NCBI GenBank assembly: GCA_963826515.1
Contig: CAWGXI010000009.1
Location: forward strand, 1 to 64,000
Length of the DNA stretch: 64,000 nucleotides
Direction of reading: 5' to 3'
Source: DATFVJ01 sp963826515
Lineage (GTDB): Bacteria > Actinomycetota > Actinomycetes > Streptosporangiales > Streptosporangiaceae
Below, piece by piece: positions 26,574-34,620 of the stretch. A model generated the notes under the pieces. It was not told where the DNA came from. It was given only the letters and a program-made list of their open reading frames with translations, and did not search any database. A program made the position numbers and the translations under genes. Each line of letters starts with the position of its first letter. The first letter of the stretch is position 1.

Positions 26574-27599
26574 CTATGGGACGAGGATGGCGCGGCCGCG
26601 AACACGGCCAGCGTCGAGATCCTGGATGGCCTCCACGGCGGCGTCCAGCGGATAGGTCTTGGTGTGCAGCGCGACCTTTCCGCTTTGGGCCAGCACCATG
26701 AGCTCGGCGAGCTCGTTGTAGGTCCCCACGATGTTTCCGATGATGTTGCGCTCGGTCGAGATGATGTCGAGAGTCGGGATGTTCAAAGCGCCACCGTAAC
26801 CGATGACGTAATACGAGCCTGCGCTGGCCGTCATCGCAAAGCCGTCCTGCTCGGCGCCCTGTTCGGCGACGAAGTCGAGCACGACATCGGCGCCACGGCC
26901 ACCGGTGAGCTCTTTGACGGCGTCGACGTGGCCACCGTCGGCCACGACGGTATGATGCGCGCCAAGCTGCTCGGCGAGCTTGAGCGCATCGGGATTGCGG
27001 TCGACCACGATGATCATGGTGGCGGTGAGAGCAGCGAGGCACTGGATGCCAATGTGGCCGAGGCCGCCTGCGCCGATGAGCACGCAGGCGGTGCCCGGGT
27101 AGAGCAGGGGAATGGCCTTGCGGACCGCGTGATAGGCAGTGATGCCAGCGTCCGCTAGCGCCGCAACGTCCTGCGGCCTGGTCTGCGGGTCGAGCTTGAC
27201 GCACGCCCTTGCCGAGGTGAGCAGGTACTCGGCCATTCCGCCGTCGCTGTCCAGACCGGGGAACGAGCTGTTTTCGCAATGCATGTCCTGGCCCGCACGG
27301 CAAGCACGGCACAGCCCGCACGTGGGCGTCGGGTGCAGGATCACCGTGTCGCCCACCTGCACGTTGGTCACGCCTGCGCCCACCTCGTGTACCCAGCCGG
27401 CGTTCTCGTGGCCGACGGTGTAGGGCAGCGCGACATTCATCGCCGCAGCCCACTGGCTCTCGATAATGTGCAGGTCGGTGCGGCACACCCCGGCCCCGCC
27501 GATCTTGACGACGACGTCGAGCGGTCCTTTAACGGTCGGCTCAGGTATCTCCTCCACCACCGGGTGCTGGTGGTATGCGTGCAGCCGGACGGCTTTCAT
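26574..27599 (-). CDS. zinc-dependent alcohol dehydrogenase
   Basis: 341 residues, medium-chain dehydrogenase type. Catalytic zinc: Cys in GVCRTDLH and the GHENAGWV block; structural zinc: four Cys in CGLCRACRAGQDMHC; NAD-binding motif GAGGLGHIG. It would oxidise the alcohol made by the monooxygenase. Its ATG overlaps the stop of the DUF59 gene (ATGA), and groEL starts 28 bp after its stop, so it is inside the operon. Confidence 0.9.
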   Translation of the reverse strand: MKAVRLHAYHQHPVVEEIPEPTVKGPLDVVVKIGGAGVCRTDLHIIESQWAAAMNVALPYTVGHENAGWVHEVGAGVTNVQVGDTVILHPTPTCGLCRACRAGQDMHCENSSFPGLDSDGGMAEYLLTSARACVKLDPQTRPQDVAALADAGITAYHAVRKAIPLLYPGTACVLIGAGGLGHIGIQCLAALTATMIIVVDRNPDALKLAEQLGAHHTVVADGGHVDAVKELTGGRGADVVLDFVAEQGAEQDGFAMTASAGSYYVIGYGGALNIPTLDIISTERNIIGNIVGTYNELAELMVLAQSGKVALHTKTYPLDAAVEAIQDLDAGRVRGRAILVP

Positions 27600-28276
27600 T
27601 GGTCCTCCTCGCCTAGTCCTTTGGCGTCGTACCTGTGCCGCAGCATGCCGCGGCAGATGCCGGTGTTCGCCTCGATGCTGACCCGCATCGTCCGGGCGCG
27701 CCTTAGGTGCAGCGGTATCGCGTCGTCACCGACCGGTGCACCCGTCGCCGGTTCGATCAGCAGCGCTGCATCGTCGCCCGCGGGAAGGCCCAGTTCCGCC
27801 CTCCTGTGCCGGAGCCGATCGAGCTCCCTGGACGGGGGCAGCTCGCCAAGAGTCATGGCGGCAAGTGCCGCCAGCCCGGTACCCGCGGCCAGCAGCGGGC
27901 GGCACACCTGGTCCGTGCCGGCCATGATTGCCTTACGGAGGAATTCGGCGCGTAGCTCGTGCAGCTCACCGGCCGCCTCACCGTCGAAGGAGCGAGCGAA
28001 TCCGGCCCGCGCGGCGACGCCGCTGTTGATCGCCTCGGAGACGAAATGATCCTCCAGTACCACTTCAGCGCGGCGCACGCCTGGCATGGCGGACACCACG
28101 TCGTAGGCGTCGGCGACCATCAGGAACGCAAAATTTGGCGCGCAGAAATACGTCGGCAGCCGCAGCCGGACGCTCGCATCACCGGCCGCGGAGACGGCGC
28201 ACGACGCCACGAAGCCGAGCGAGGTGATCGGCTCGTCAAGCTCGGGGTCGCGCACCGCCTCCAGCGCCTCGAGCAC
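27596..28276 (-). CDS. MIP18/DUF59 iron-sulfur assembly-type protein, 5' end disrupted
   Basis: VLEALEAVRDPELDEPITSLGFV is the DUF59 (PaaD/MIP18) signature; a ~120-residue C-terminal extension follows. Homologous proteins sit between the amidohydrolase and alcohol dehydrogenase in mim/prm operons and are presumed to help metal-centre assembly. The GTG at 28276 has no ribosome site. The natural start is more likely the ATG at 28398 (MSAQVTARS), which overlaps the amidohydrolase stop (ATGA) as at the other junctions, but it is in a different frame and separated by a GC-rich palindromic block. So the gene has probably been frameshifted near its 5' end. Confidence 0.75.
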   Translation of the reverse strand: MLEALEAVRDPELDEPITSLGFVASCAVSAAGDASVRLRLPTYFCAPNFAFLMVADAYDVVSAMPGVRRAEVVLEDHFVSEAINSGVAARAGFARSFDGEAAGELHELRAEFLRKAIMAGTDQVCRPLLAAGTGLAALAAMTLGELPPSRELDRLRHRRAELGLPAGDDAALLIEPATGAPVGDDAIPLHLRRARTMRVSIEANTGICRGMLRHRYDAKGLGEEDQ

Positions 28277-28278
28277 AA

Positions 28279-28372
28279 GGGAGGCCCCCGGGGGCCGGGA
28301 GGCCCCGGGGGACCGGTCCCCCGATGCTGGCTCGGGGGCCGGCCCTCAGCGCCCCCCGGGCCAGCATTGCGC
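28279..28372. repeat. GC-rich palindromic block in the 5' end of the DUF59 gene
   Basis: GGCCCCGGGGGACCGGTCCCCC, CTCGGGGGCCGGCCC and GCCCCCCGGGCCAGC stacked in ~95 bases, with several overlapping inverted repeats. It shares GGGGGCCGGCCC and CCAGC/GCTGG words with the block inside dnaE2. Confidence 0.65.
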
Positions 28373-28394
28373 GACCGGGCGGTCACCTGAGCAC

Positions 28395-29444
28395 TCATGC
28401 CCCCGCGACCAGCTGCGCGTCATCCTGCGCGGCCGGGGTTCCCTCGCCGGCCGCGAGCCGGCATTCCGCAGGCACCTCGATGTCGTAGAGCTTTGCCGCG
28501 TTCAGGCCGAGGATCTTCTTCTTCGTCGCCGTGTTGACTCGCGGGTAATCGGAGAACTCGTCACCGGGGTAGTCCCAGTCGACGAAGCCCTCGATCTGCC
28601 ACTTGGGTTCCCAGATCCCGTAGTCGCTGCCGAAGGTCATCTTGTCCTCGCCGACCCAGAACAGCAGCTCGCCCATGACCTTGGCGAAGAACTTCGGCCT
28701 GGCATGCATCAGCGCGCCGATGACCACGGAAAGACCCGCGTACACATTGGGCTCCTGCGTCGCCATGAAGCAGAAGTCCTCGATGCGGGGCAGGCCGACA
28801 TGCTCGACGATGAAGTTCAAGCCGGGGAAGTCGGTCGCCGCGTGGTCGACGTCGGACACATCGAACGCATCCTTGTCCAGCGGCCAGATCGTCGGGCCCT
28901 TGTGCACATGGATGTTCTTGATCCCGAGCTCCTGGCACGCCGCCAGGTAGCGGTAGGCTCCCGTGTCCGTCAGCTTCCAGCCTCTGGAACCGTTATTCCA
29001 CTCGGCGGTGTAGAGCTTGACGCCCTTCGACCCGTACCGCTCGACGTTGTGCCTGAGCACCTTGAGTCCCTCGTCGCCATCGCGGGGATCCCAGCGGGTG
29101 TTGTAGATGAACTTCCCTGGGTGCTTCTCACCCATGGTGGCGTTGCGCTCGGTGGTGTTGAAGCCCTCCTTGTACCACTCCGTCAGGTAGGTCGGCTGGA
29201 AGACCGCTACGTCCACGTACCCGTCCTCGAAGACGTCCTTCATCAGGTCGTCCTCGGAGTACTTCTGGAAGTGCTCGATCGTCCAGTGGGTCTCCGGGGG
29301 CCCGAGGCCCTGGTAGGCGTGGAAGCACTCGATCCAGCCCTTGGCGTAGTCCTCGGCCCCTTCCACCCAGTTGTCCGGGGCGGCGTTCCAGTAATGCATA
29401 TGGCTGTCGACCACGAAATACTTTTCGCCATCTTTCTCGTACAC
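28395..29444 (-). CDS. amidohydrolase-family protein of the monooxygenase operon
   Basis: 349 residues. The TIM-barrel metal-hydrolase start FVVDSHMHYW holds the HxH pair; VKLYTAEW (conserved Lys), IHVHKGP, IVEHVGLPR and FGSDYGIWEP (Asp) supply the other ligand blocks of the amidohydrolase-2 type. It is a constant member of mim/prm clusters directly after the coupling protein gene; its substrate is not established. It starts 45 bp after mimD and overlaps the next start by ATGA. Confidence 0.88.
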   Translation of the reverse strand: MYEKDGEKYFVVDSHMHYWNAAPDNWVEGAEDYAKGWIECFHAYQGLGPPETHWTIEHFQKYSEDDLMKDVFEDGYVDVAVFQPTYLTEWYKEGFNTTERNATMGEKHPGKFIYNTRWDPRDGDEGLKVLRHNVERYGSKGVKLYTAEWNNGSRGWKLTDTGAYRYLAACQELGIKNIHVHKGPTIWPLDKDAFDVSDVDHAATDFPGLNFIVEHVGLPRIEDFCFMATQEPNVYAGLSVVIGALMHARPKFFAKVMGELLFWVGEDKMTFGSDYGIWEPKWQIEGFVDWDYPGDEFSDYPRVNTATKKKILGLNAAKLYDIEVPAECRLAAGEGTPAAQDDAQLVAGA

Positions 29445-29489
29445 TCTGCCTCCTCGCGGGCCGAATCGAGTGCTTCCTTTTCGCGGCAG

Positions 29490-29864
29490 CTAATTCGACT
29501 CGGCCGTTAGGTCGAAGCCGATGTATTCCGCCGCGTCCTCCGGGTTCGCGAACATGATCGTCCGGTCATCCTCATGAATCATGCGGCCGTAGTGGGTGGA
29601 CATGTTCTCCTCGAACTCCGCGGCGTCGAAGAAGCCGGGCTCCTCGCCAAGTGCCTCGGAGACCTCGTCGTAAACGACATCCATGCGCCGGACCGCGTCC
29701 ACCCGGATCATTGACGGCAGCGGTGTTACCTTGACATTGGGCTTGGTCCCCATGACCTGGGCGACTACCACGCCGACCTGATTGTTCATCAGGGTGAAGC
29801 CGCACATGTTGGACGCCGTGTGGTCACTCTTGAACGGGCTCTCCGCTACCTTGAACGTGGTCAC
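29490..29864 (-). CDS. mimD: monooxygenase coupling/effector protein (MmoB/DmpM family)
   Basis: 124 residues; SNMCGFTLMNNQVGVVVAQVMGTKPNVKVTPLPSMIRVDA is the MmoB/DmpM core. This small cofactor-free protein binds the hydroxylase and tunes oxygen activation and substrate access. The GTG at 29864 overlaps the stop of mimC (GTGA), so the two are made in step. Confidence 0.92.
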   Translation of the reverse strand: MTTFKVAESPFKSDHTASNMCGFTLMNNQVGVVVAQVMGTKPNVKVTPLPSMIRVDAVRRMDVVYDEVSEALGEEPGFFDAAEFEENMSTHYGRMIHEDDRTIMFANPEDAAEYIGFDLTAESN

Positions 29865-31033
29865 TGCGCCAGCTCCTTCGGTGTGTCCAGACCCAGGTCG
29901 GAAAGGATGCCGCTGAAGCGGCCCTTCGCATGGTCCAGGCCGTCCTCGAAGCGAGGTGGCTTAGCCTCGGGCTGCGACCATAGCGGCTGCAGGGTGCGGG
30001 AGGCCGCGATAGCGCGCGGCACCCAGGCCGACAGCCACTCGTGCAATATCGCCTTGTTGTGGTCGGCGAACTCGCGGTCGCTTGTGAGCAGTTCGAACAT
30101 CGGCCTCGTGTACCGCAGGTCCCGCTCGGCGAAGTCGTATTCCTCTGCACCCACGACCGTGGGTGTGACGAAGTCGCCGTTACGCGGCGCCGCGTGCTGC
30201 ACCAGCTGGCTCCGGAATAGCTCGCCGACAAGCGGCTCGAAGACCACGTTAGCGGCGAAGATCGCCTCGCACCAATCGTCGATGGCGGTGAGCTGCTCAG
30301 CCACCTCCCTGACGCCCTGCCACGCCGGATCGCTGTTCCAGGTCTCGACGTGCGCAGCGCCATCGAAGTCTGGGATCTCCTCGCTCAGCGTCAGGTTGTA
30401 CAGCGCCAGATCCTGGGCGGACCTTATTCTGTGCATGCTGTTCACCGAGATCGCGTTGTTGTGCATATTCGTCGGTGCCCGGCGGTTGGCGTTGGCGAAC
30501 AGGTACAGCCCGAGGCCGTGGTCGACGTGCATCCACGCGCCGACGTTGCGTTCCACGAAGCGCACCCAGTTGCGGTTCCACTGCTCGAACGCCTTGGACT
30601 GCCGTGCGGCATCGATGTTCTGGTTGAGCTGCCGCACCACGTTGGCGTTGTACCGGTAAAGGGTGAGTTCCCATTCCTCGTTGGGGTCACGGAAGTCGTG
30701 CCAGCCGTGCGCCGGCCAGTCGTAGCCCTTGCCGCCAGATCCGGGGAAGCGCTTCGGCTCAGGACGGTCCGACCCCCACGCCTTGAGTACCGTCCAGTCA
30801 AGCGGATAGCCGCCCCGGCCGTCGGAGAACCCGTAGAGCCAGCCCTGGCTGAGGTAGTGCCTCGGATCAGGCTGGACCTCGACGGTCACGTCTTCATAGT
30901 GTGTCTGCTTGCGCTTTTGGGGGTTGTAGTAGTTGAAGCGGCGGGCGGTCGAGTCCGGGAACTCCTTGGCACCGGCTTCAGCGTCGGTAAATTCGGGATG
31001 GGGTAGGCTGCGTTGTTCTTCAGCGGTTGTCAT
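29861..31033 (-). CDS. mimC: soluble diiron monooxygenase hydroxylase, small (beta) subunit
   Basis: 390 residues. ATG after AAGGAAGGG. ARRFNYYNPQKRKQTHYEDVTVEVQPDPRHYLSQGWLYGF and the long helical body (GAWMHVDHGLGLYLFANANRRAPTNMHNNAISVNSMHRIRSAQDLALYNLTL) match the beta subunits of propane/alkane monooxygenases. Like its relatives it has the ferritin-like fold but no complete metal site, and dimerises with MimA. Confidence 0.92.
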   Translation of the reverse strand: MTTAEEQRSLPHPEFTDAEAGAKEFPDSTARRFNYYNPQKRKQTHYEDVTVEVQPDPRHYLSQGWLYGFSDGRGGYPLDWTVLKAWGSDRPEPKRFPGSGGKGYDWPAHGWHDFRDPNEEWELTLYRYNANVVRQLNQNIDAARQSKAFEQWNRNWVRFVERNVGAWMHVDHGLGLYLFANANRRAPTNMHNNAISVNSMHRIRSAQDLALYNLTLSEEIPDFDGAAHVETWNSDPAWQGVREVAEQLTAIDDWCEAIFAANVVFEPLVGELFRSQLVQHAAPRNGDFVTPTVVGAEEYDFAERDLRYTRPMFELLTSDREFADHNKAILHEWLSAWVPRAIAASRTLQPLWSQPEAKPPRFEDGLDHAKGRFSGILSDLGLDTPKELAQ

Positions 31034-31128
31034 AAAACCCTTCCTTCACGTCAAGGGTCCAGCCGGTTTGCCACGGTATGGCCACCGTGCGGGCCACCTG
31101 CCTGGATCGTGTGTCGAGCGACTGCCCC

Positions 31129-32176
31129 TCACTTCTCGTCGGGATCACCAGTAGTCGTGAACTTGTCGTAATAGACGTGCTTCTCGGCCACCCCCAGCCG
31201 GGTGAGCAAGGGCGTCGCAGCCTCCACCATCGGTGGTGGACCGCAGACGTAAGCGTGCGCGCCAGCCAGGTTGGCCTCGTGCCGCTGCACAACGTCGGTG
31301 ATGAGGCCGACCTCCCCGTCCCAGACGTCCTCCTTGGCCGGCGGAAAGCGCCGGGACGTAACGGAACCTTGGTAGCGACTGTTCAAGGGCGTGCAGCTCA
31401 TTCTCGAAGCACAGGTCCCTGCGTCCCCGTGCGCCGTAGTAGTACGTGGCCTTGCGCTCGATACCGCGCTCGGCCATCGAGCGAAGCAGTGACAGGATCG
31501 GCGCCATCCCTGCTCCGCCACCGACGAAGATCAAATCAGTGTCGTTCCCCTCACGCAGTGTGAACACCCCGAACGGCCCCGTGAGACTGAGCTGGTCGCC
31601 GACGGCGAGCCGGGTGTCAAGGAAATGTGAGAACAGCCCGTCCGGGTAAACCTTGATGACGAACTCGAGCTGGCCGCTTTCGCGGCTGGAGGTGTTCGCC
31701 ATCGAGAACGAGCGGGTGGCCTCGGTGCCAGGGATGGCGATGTCGACATACTGCCCGGGGAAGAACTTGATCTCCTGGGGTTCGAGCAGCCGCAGCACGA
31801 GGTGCCGCAGGTCGTGGGTGACCGCATCCTTGGATACCACCTCGGCCACCGCCTCCTGAATTGGCAGCCCCGAGCGGATCATGTCCTCGTCAAAGTTGAG
31901 GAGCTCGATCGTGACGTCCTCATAGACGTGCGCCCGGCACAGCAGTGTGAAGCCCTCCTCCCGCTCATAGTCGGGCAGCGCGAACGTCGAGTACCTGTCC
32001 AGCTCGATGTCGTCGCCATCGAGAACGAACGACTTGCACGAGGAGCACTGGCCCTCCTTGCAGCCGTGCATGAGCATGATTCCTTGCTCCGCCGCGGCAC
32101 GCAGGACCGTCTGCTCCTCGTTCACTTCGATCTCGATGCCGACGGGCTCGAAACGCACCACATGTGTGCCGGCCAT
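31129..32176 (-). CDS. mimB: monooxygenase NADH reductase, frameshifted near its C-terminus
   Basis: N-terminal plant-type ferredoxin: Cys39, Cys44, Cys47 (CKEGQCSSC) and Cys80 (LLC) bind [2Fe-2S]. FAD domain: RSFSMANTS; NAD domain: GGGAGMAPILSLLRSM. After FENELHALEQSLPRFRYVPALS (around 31345) the frame is lost; the expected continuation KEDVWDGEVGLITDVVQRHEANL ... AYVCGPPPMVEAA ... EKHVYYDKF lies in the next frame down to 31129. One missing base in TTTCCGCCGG explains it. MimB passes electrons from NADH to the hydroxylase; the break removes the last ~70 residues, including the nucleotide-contacting CGPPPM. It may be a sequencing error. Confidence 0.85.
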
Positions 32177-32298
32177 GGCTCCCTCACCGACTGCGCGATG
32201 CCACCGGGATATCGGTGCGCGCTGCCACCAGGCGGGAAAGGAGGGCCGGGGACTGGGCCGCAGGCCCTCCTTCTCCCGTCCGCTTACTGGACTTCCGC

Positions 32299-33954
32299 TC
32301 AGTCCTCCGCAGGCGCGAACCGGCCGGCGGGCCCGCCGCGCACGTAGTTCGCCCGGAACGTTTCCCGCTCCGCCGGTGTCATCTCATTGAGCAGCACGTT
32401 CGGGCTCGCCAGCGGCGGGCAGCGCCGCAGGTGGTCCAGCGTCCACATCTTCTTCTGGTCGCCCAGGTCCAGATGTGGCTGTGCCACCATCGTCTTGCCG
32501 TCGTCACGCACATAGCCCATGTCCGACACCACGTCGGCCCAGTTCCAGCCGTGGTAGAGCGTCTCCCACTCGCGGTGCCCGATCAGCTGGCCCATGTTCG
32601 GCGTCGACCGGCCCTGGTAGGTCGGCCGGAAGGCCGTCACGTCCGTCCAGCGGCATTCCTCGTGGCAGTAGGTGCGAACCTGCCCGTTGACCTCGTCCAT
32701 AACCATGTCCTCGCGGACGAGGCACGGCACCATGCAGGTCCAGCAGCGGTGCGGGTACTCGTAATCGACGTCCTCGAACACGATCGGGTTGTGCCCGTTC
32801 GGCCTCGAGAGCCGGTTGTAGTTCTCCCACCACTTACCGTACCTGTCGTACCAGCCCGGGTACTTGTACTCGAACCACTCGAAGTCCTTGTCGGTCATCG
32901 GGTCGATCCGCCAGTAGTTCGCGAGCCAGCCGGTCGCGAAGAACTGGGCCACCTCATGTACGTAGCCTTTGTTCCAGATCTGGTTCCACGCTTCCTCGAT
33001 GAGGTCGTGCGGGATCACCAGTCCGTACTTCTCCAGCGGCACGAGGTAACTGCGGTAGTAGTCGTCGTAGATCCACCGACGCCACATCTCCGCATAGCTC
33101 TCCCGGTCCTTGCGGCGGTCCTTGGTGCCGTACTCGATGAACGTGCCAATCGCGGCGTCTACCACCCGGTGGTTGTTCCACCAGGCGTAGCGCAGGTCGC
33201 GCTGCAGCAGCTGGTGGTTCTCCTCGTCGGCGAGGGCCATCAGCAGGGTCGCGTAGCCATTGCTGATGTGCCTGGACTCGTCGGACTGCACCGAATGGAA
33301 CACCGTCGGCAGCAGGTAGTCGCCGTTGGCCGCGGCCTCGGCGGGCATGGCCACGAACAGTGTGTTGGTGAACGCGGTCTCGGCCACGATCGTCAGGTAA
33401 ATGCTCGCCGCGGTGATGGCGTCACCGGTGATGAAGCCCTCGGCGAACTGCCGGCCGATCGTCCCGCAGTAGTCATTCTGGAAGTTGCGCAGACTGCTGT
33501 TGAAGCCCGCGGGGTCGATGTAGTTGTTCATGTACAGGCGCTTGAGGTTCTGCTGGATCGTCGAGTGCCGCACCTCGTCGATCATCTGGATCGCCTGACC
33601 GTTGTGCAGCTCCGGGTTGGGGACGGTACGGAACAGCAACGGCATCGCCCGCGCCGCCGAGATCTCGGGCAGCGGGATGATGCTCAGGAACAGCTTCTGC
33701 CACTCCAGCCAGCGCTCCTGCACCTGACGGAACATGTTGCCGCGGATGGCGCCGTCCGAGGCTCCGTAGACGCGGTGGTCCTTCTCCTCCTGCATGGGGA
33801 AATATGACCGAAGGACCTGCTTGAGCGGATCCTTCTTCTGCGCCTTCCTGAATGTGTAGTCGGTCCCATACTGTGCCACCGGCTCGTGGTACATCGGTTC
33901 CCAGGACAGCTCCTGGATCTTCTGGTGGGCCTTGGCCACACTCTGGCGACTCAT
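32299..33954 (-). CDS. mimA: soluble diiron monooxygenase hydroxylase, large (alpha) subunit
   Basis: 551 residues from the ATG at 33954 (a GTG two codons earlier is possible; AAGGAAAGGGG precedes both). The six diiron ligands are identifiable: Glu97 (LPEI), Glu127 and His130 (DEVRH), Glu192 (VAETAF), Glu226 and His229 (DESRH). Gaps of 30, 65 and 34 between the Glu residues equal those of methane monooxygenase MmoX (E114, E144, E209, E243). The CWTCMVPCLV and CHEECRWTD Cys pairs are as in propane/alkane monooxygenases. Reaction: O2- and NADH-dependent hydroxylation of a small alkane or related substrate; the natural substrate cannot be fixed from sequence. Confidence 0.94.
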   Translation of the reverse strand: MSRQSVAKAHQKIQELSWEPMYHEPVAQYGTDYTFRKAQKKDPLKQVLRSYFPMQEEKDHRVYGASDGAIRGNMFRQVQERWLEWQKLFLSIIPLPEISAARAMPLLFRTVPNPELHNGQAIQMIDEVRHSTIQQNLKRLYMNNYIDPAGFNSSLRNFQNDYCGTIGRQFAEGFITGDAITAASIYLTIVAETAFTNTLFVAMPAEAAANGDYLLPTVFHSVQSDESRHISNGYATLLMALADEENHQLLQRDLRYAWWNNHRVVDAAIGTFIEYGTKDRRKDRESYAEMWRRWIYDDYYRSYLVPLEKYGLVIPHDLIEEAWNQIWNKGYVHEVAQFFATGWLANYWRIDPMTDKDFEWFEYKYPGWYDRYGKWWENYNRLSRPNGHNPIVFEDVDYEYPHRCWTCMVPCLVREDMVMDEVNGQVRTYCHEECRWTDVTAFRPTYQGRSTPNMGQLIGHREWETLYHGWNWADVVSDMGYVRDDGKTMVAQPHLDLGDQKKMWTLDHLRRCPPLASPNVLLNEMTPAERETFRANYVRGGPAGRFAPAED

Positions 33955-34111
33955 CGTCACCCCTTTCCTTCTGGCCGGCTGGGGCGGCCCGCCTGCAGCC
34001 CTGATCGCCTTCTCGGTGCCGGCGCCTCACCTCGCGGCCGAACGCGCGAGCGCCTATCGGGTGAAAGCTCCCTGTGTGCTGAATCACAACCCGTGAAGGG
34101 GGCTTTTGGGC

Positions 34112-34126
34112 TCTCAACATGAGACA
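34112..34126. promoter_or_regulatory. candidate regulator-binding dyad, copy 1
   Basis: TCTCAACATGAGACA: TCTC and GAGA arms around AACAT. It lies about 160 bases upstream of mimA and just beyond the end of the small gene at 34169. An identical 15-mer occurs at 34498-34512. Confidence 0.55.
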
Positions 34127-34168
34127 CAGCAGTGACCTTGCGCCGCAGGTCACGGCGCCAAGCGATGA

Positions 34169-34417
34169 TCAACTCTCGCCAAATACGGCCTCACGGAGTT
34201 CGGCGAGATGCTGCTGGATGTGCTCTGAGACGTGGCGGTTGCCTTCCGCCGCTGGCTCGATGCCCAGCGTTCGGAGCAACTCGGCCGCCGGTGCGCCAGG
34301 GTCGCCGCGGTCGCCGAGTACAGGATGCAGACCCTGCCTGGCCAGATGATGGAACACCACGTTGACGATGCTCCATGGGTTGTAGGTCTCGCCTTGCTGT
34401 GCCTGCGGTTCGTCCAT
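34169..34417 (-). CDS. small conserved-type protein at the head of the monooxygenase operon
   Basis: 82 residues from the ATG at 34417, preceded by AGGAGG at good spacing; the frame extending to 34513 runs through the operator. Sequence MDEPQAQQGETYNPWSIVNVVFHHLARQGLHPVLGDRGDPGAPAAELLRTLGIEP, then a helical HVSEHIQQHLAELREAVFG end. No domain is recognised. It precedes mimA on the same strand and is flanked by both operator-like dyads, so it is probably first in the operon or separately regulated with it. Confidence 0.7.
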   Translation of the reverse strand: MDEPQAQQGETYNPWSIVNVVFHHLARQGLHPVLGDRGDPGAPAAELLRTLGIEPAAEGNRHVSEHIQQHLAELREAVFGES

Positions 34418-34496
34418 CCGGCACCTCCTGGCGGTGGCTGCGAATCGGAACAAGCCGGGCGTGAACCCACCAAACGGCGCGGAGAGCTGGTTAGCC

Positions 34497-34512
34497 GTCT
34501 CAACATGAGACA
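34497..34512. promoter_or_regulatory. candidate regulator-binding dyad, copy 2
   Basis: GTCTCAACATGAGACA: perfect 5-bp arms GTCTC/GAGAC around AACAT. Position is 80 bases upstream of the small gene and 109 upstream of the divergent activator gene, so one site could serve both directions. Confidence 0.6.
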
Positions 34513-34620
34513 AGCGGTGTTAAGATCACCTTTATGTTGGGGTAGGTAAATTACGGACGCGGATGCCCACCTTCGCGGGCTGAGTCTCCGGCCTGCGCGG
34601 GGGGCGGGGGAGGCGCGACG

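Noticed and set aside
32164..33807. 547-codon plus-strand frame opposite mimA
   Set aside because: Antisense to a gene with all catalytic residues; Val/His/Arg-rich shadow.
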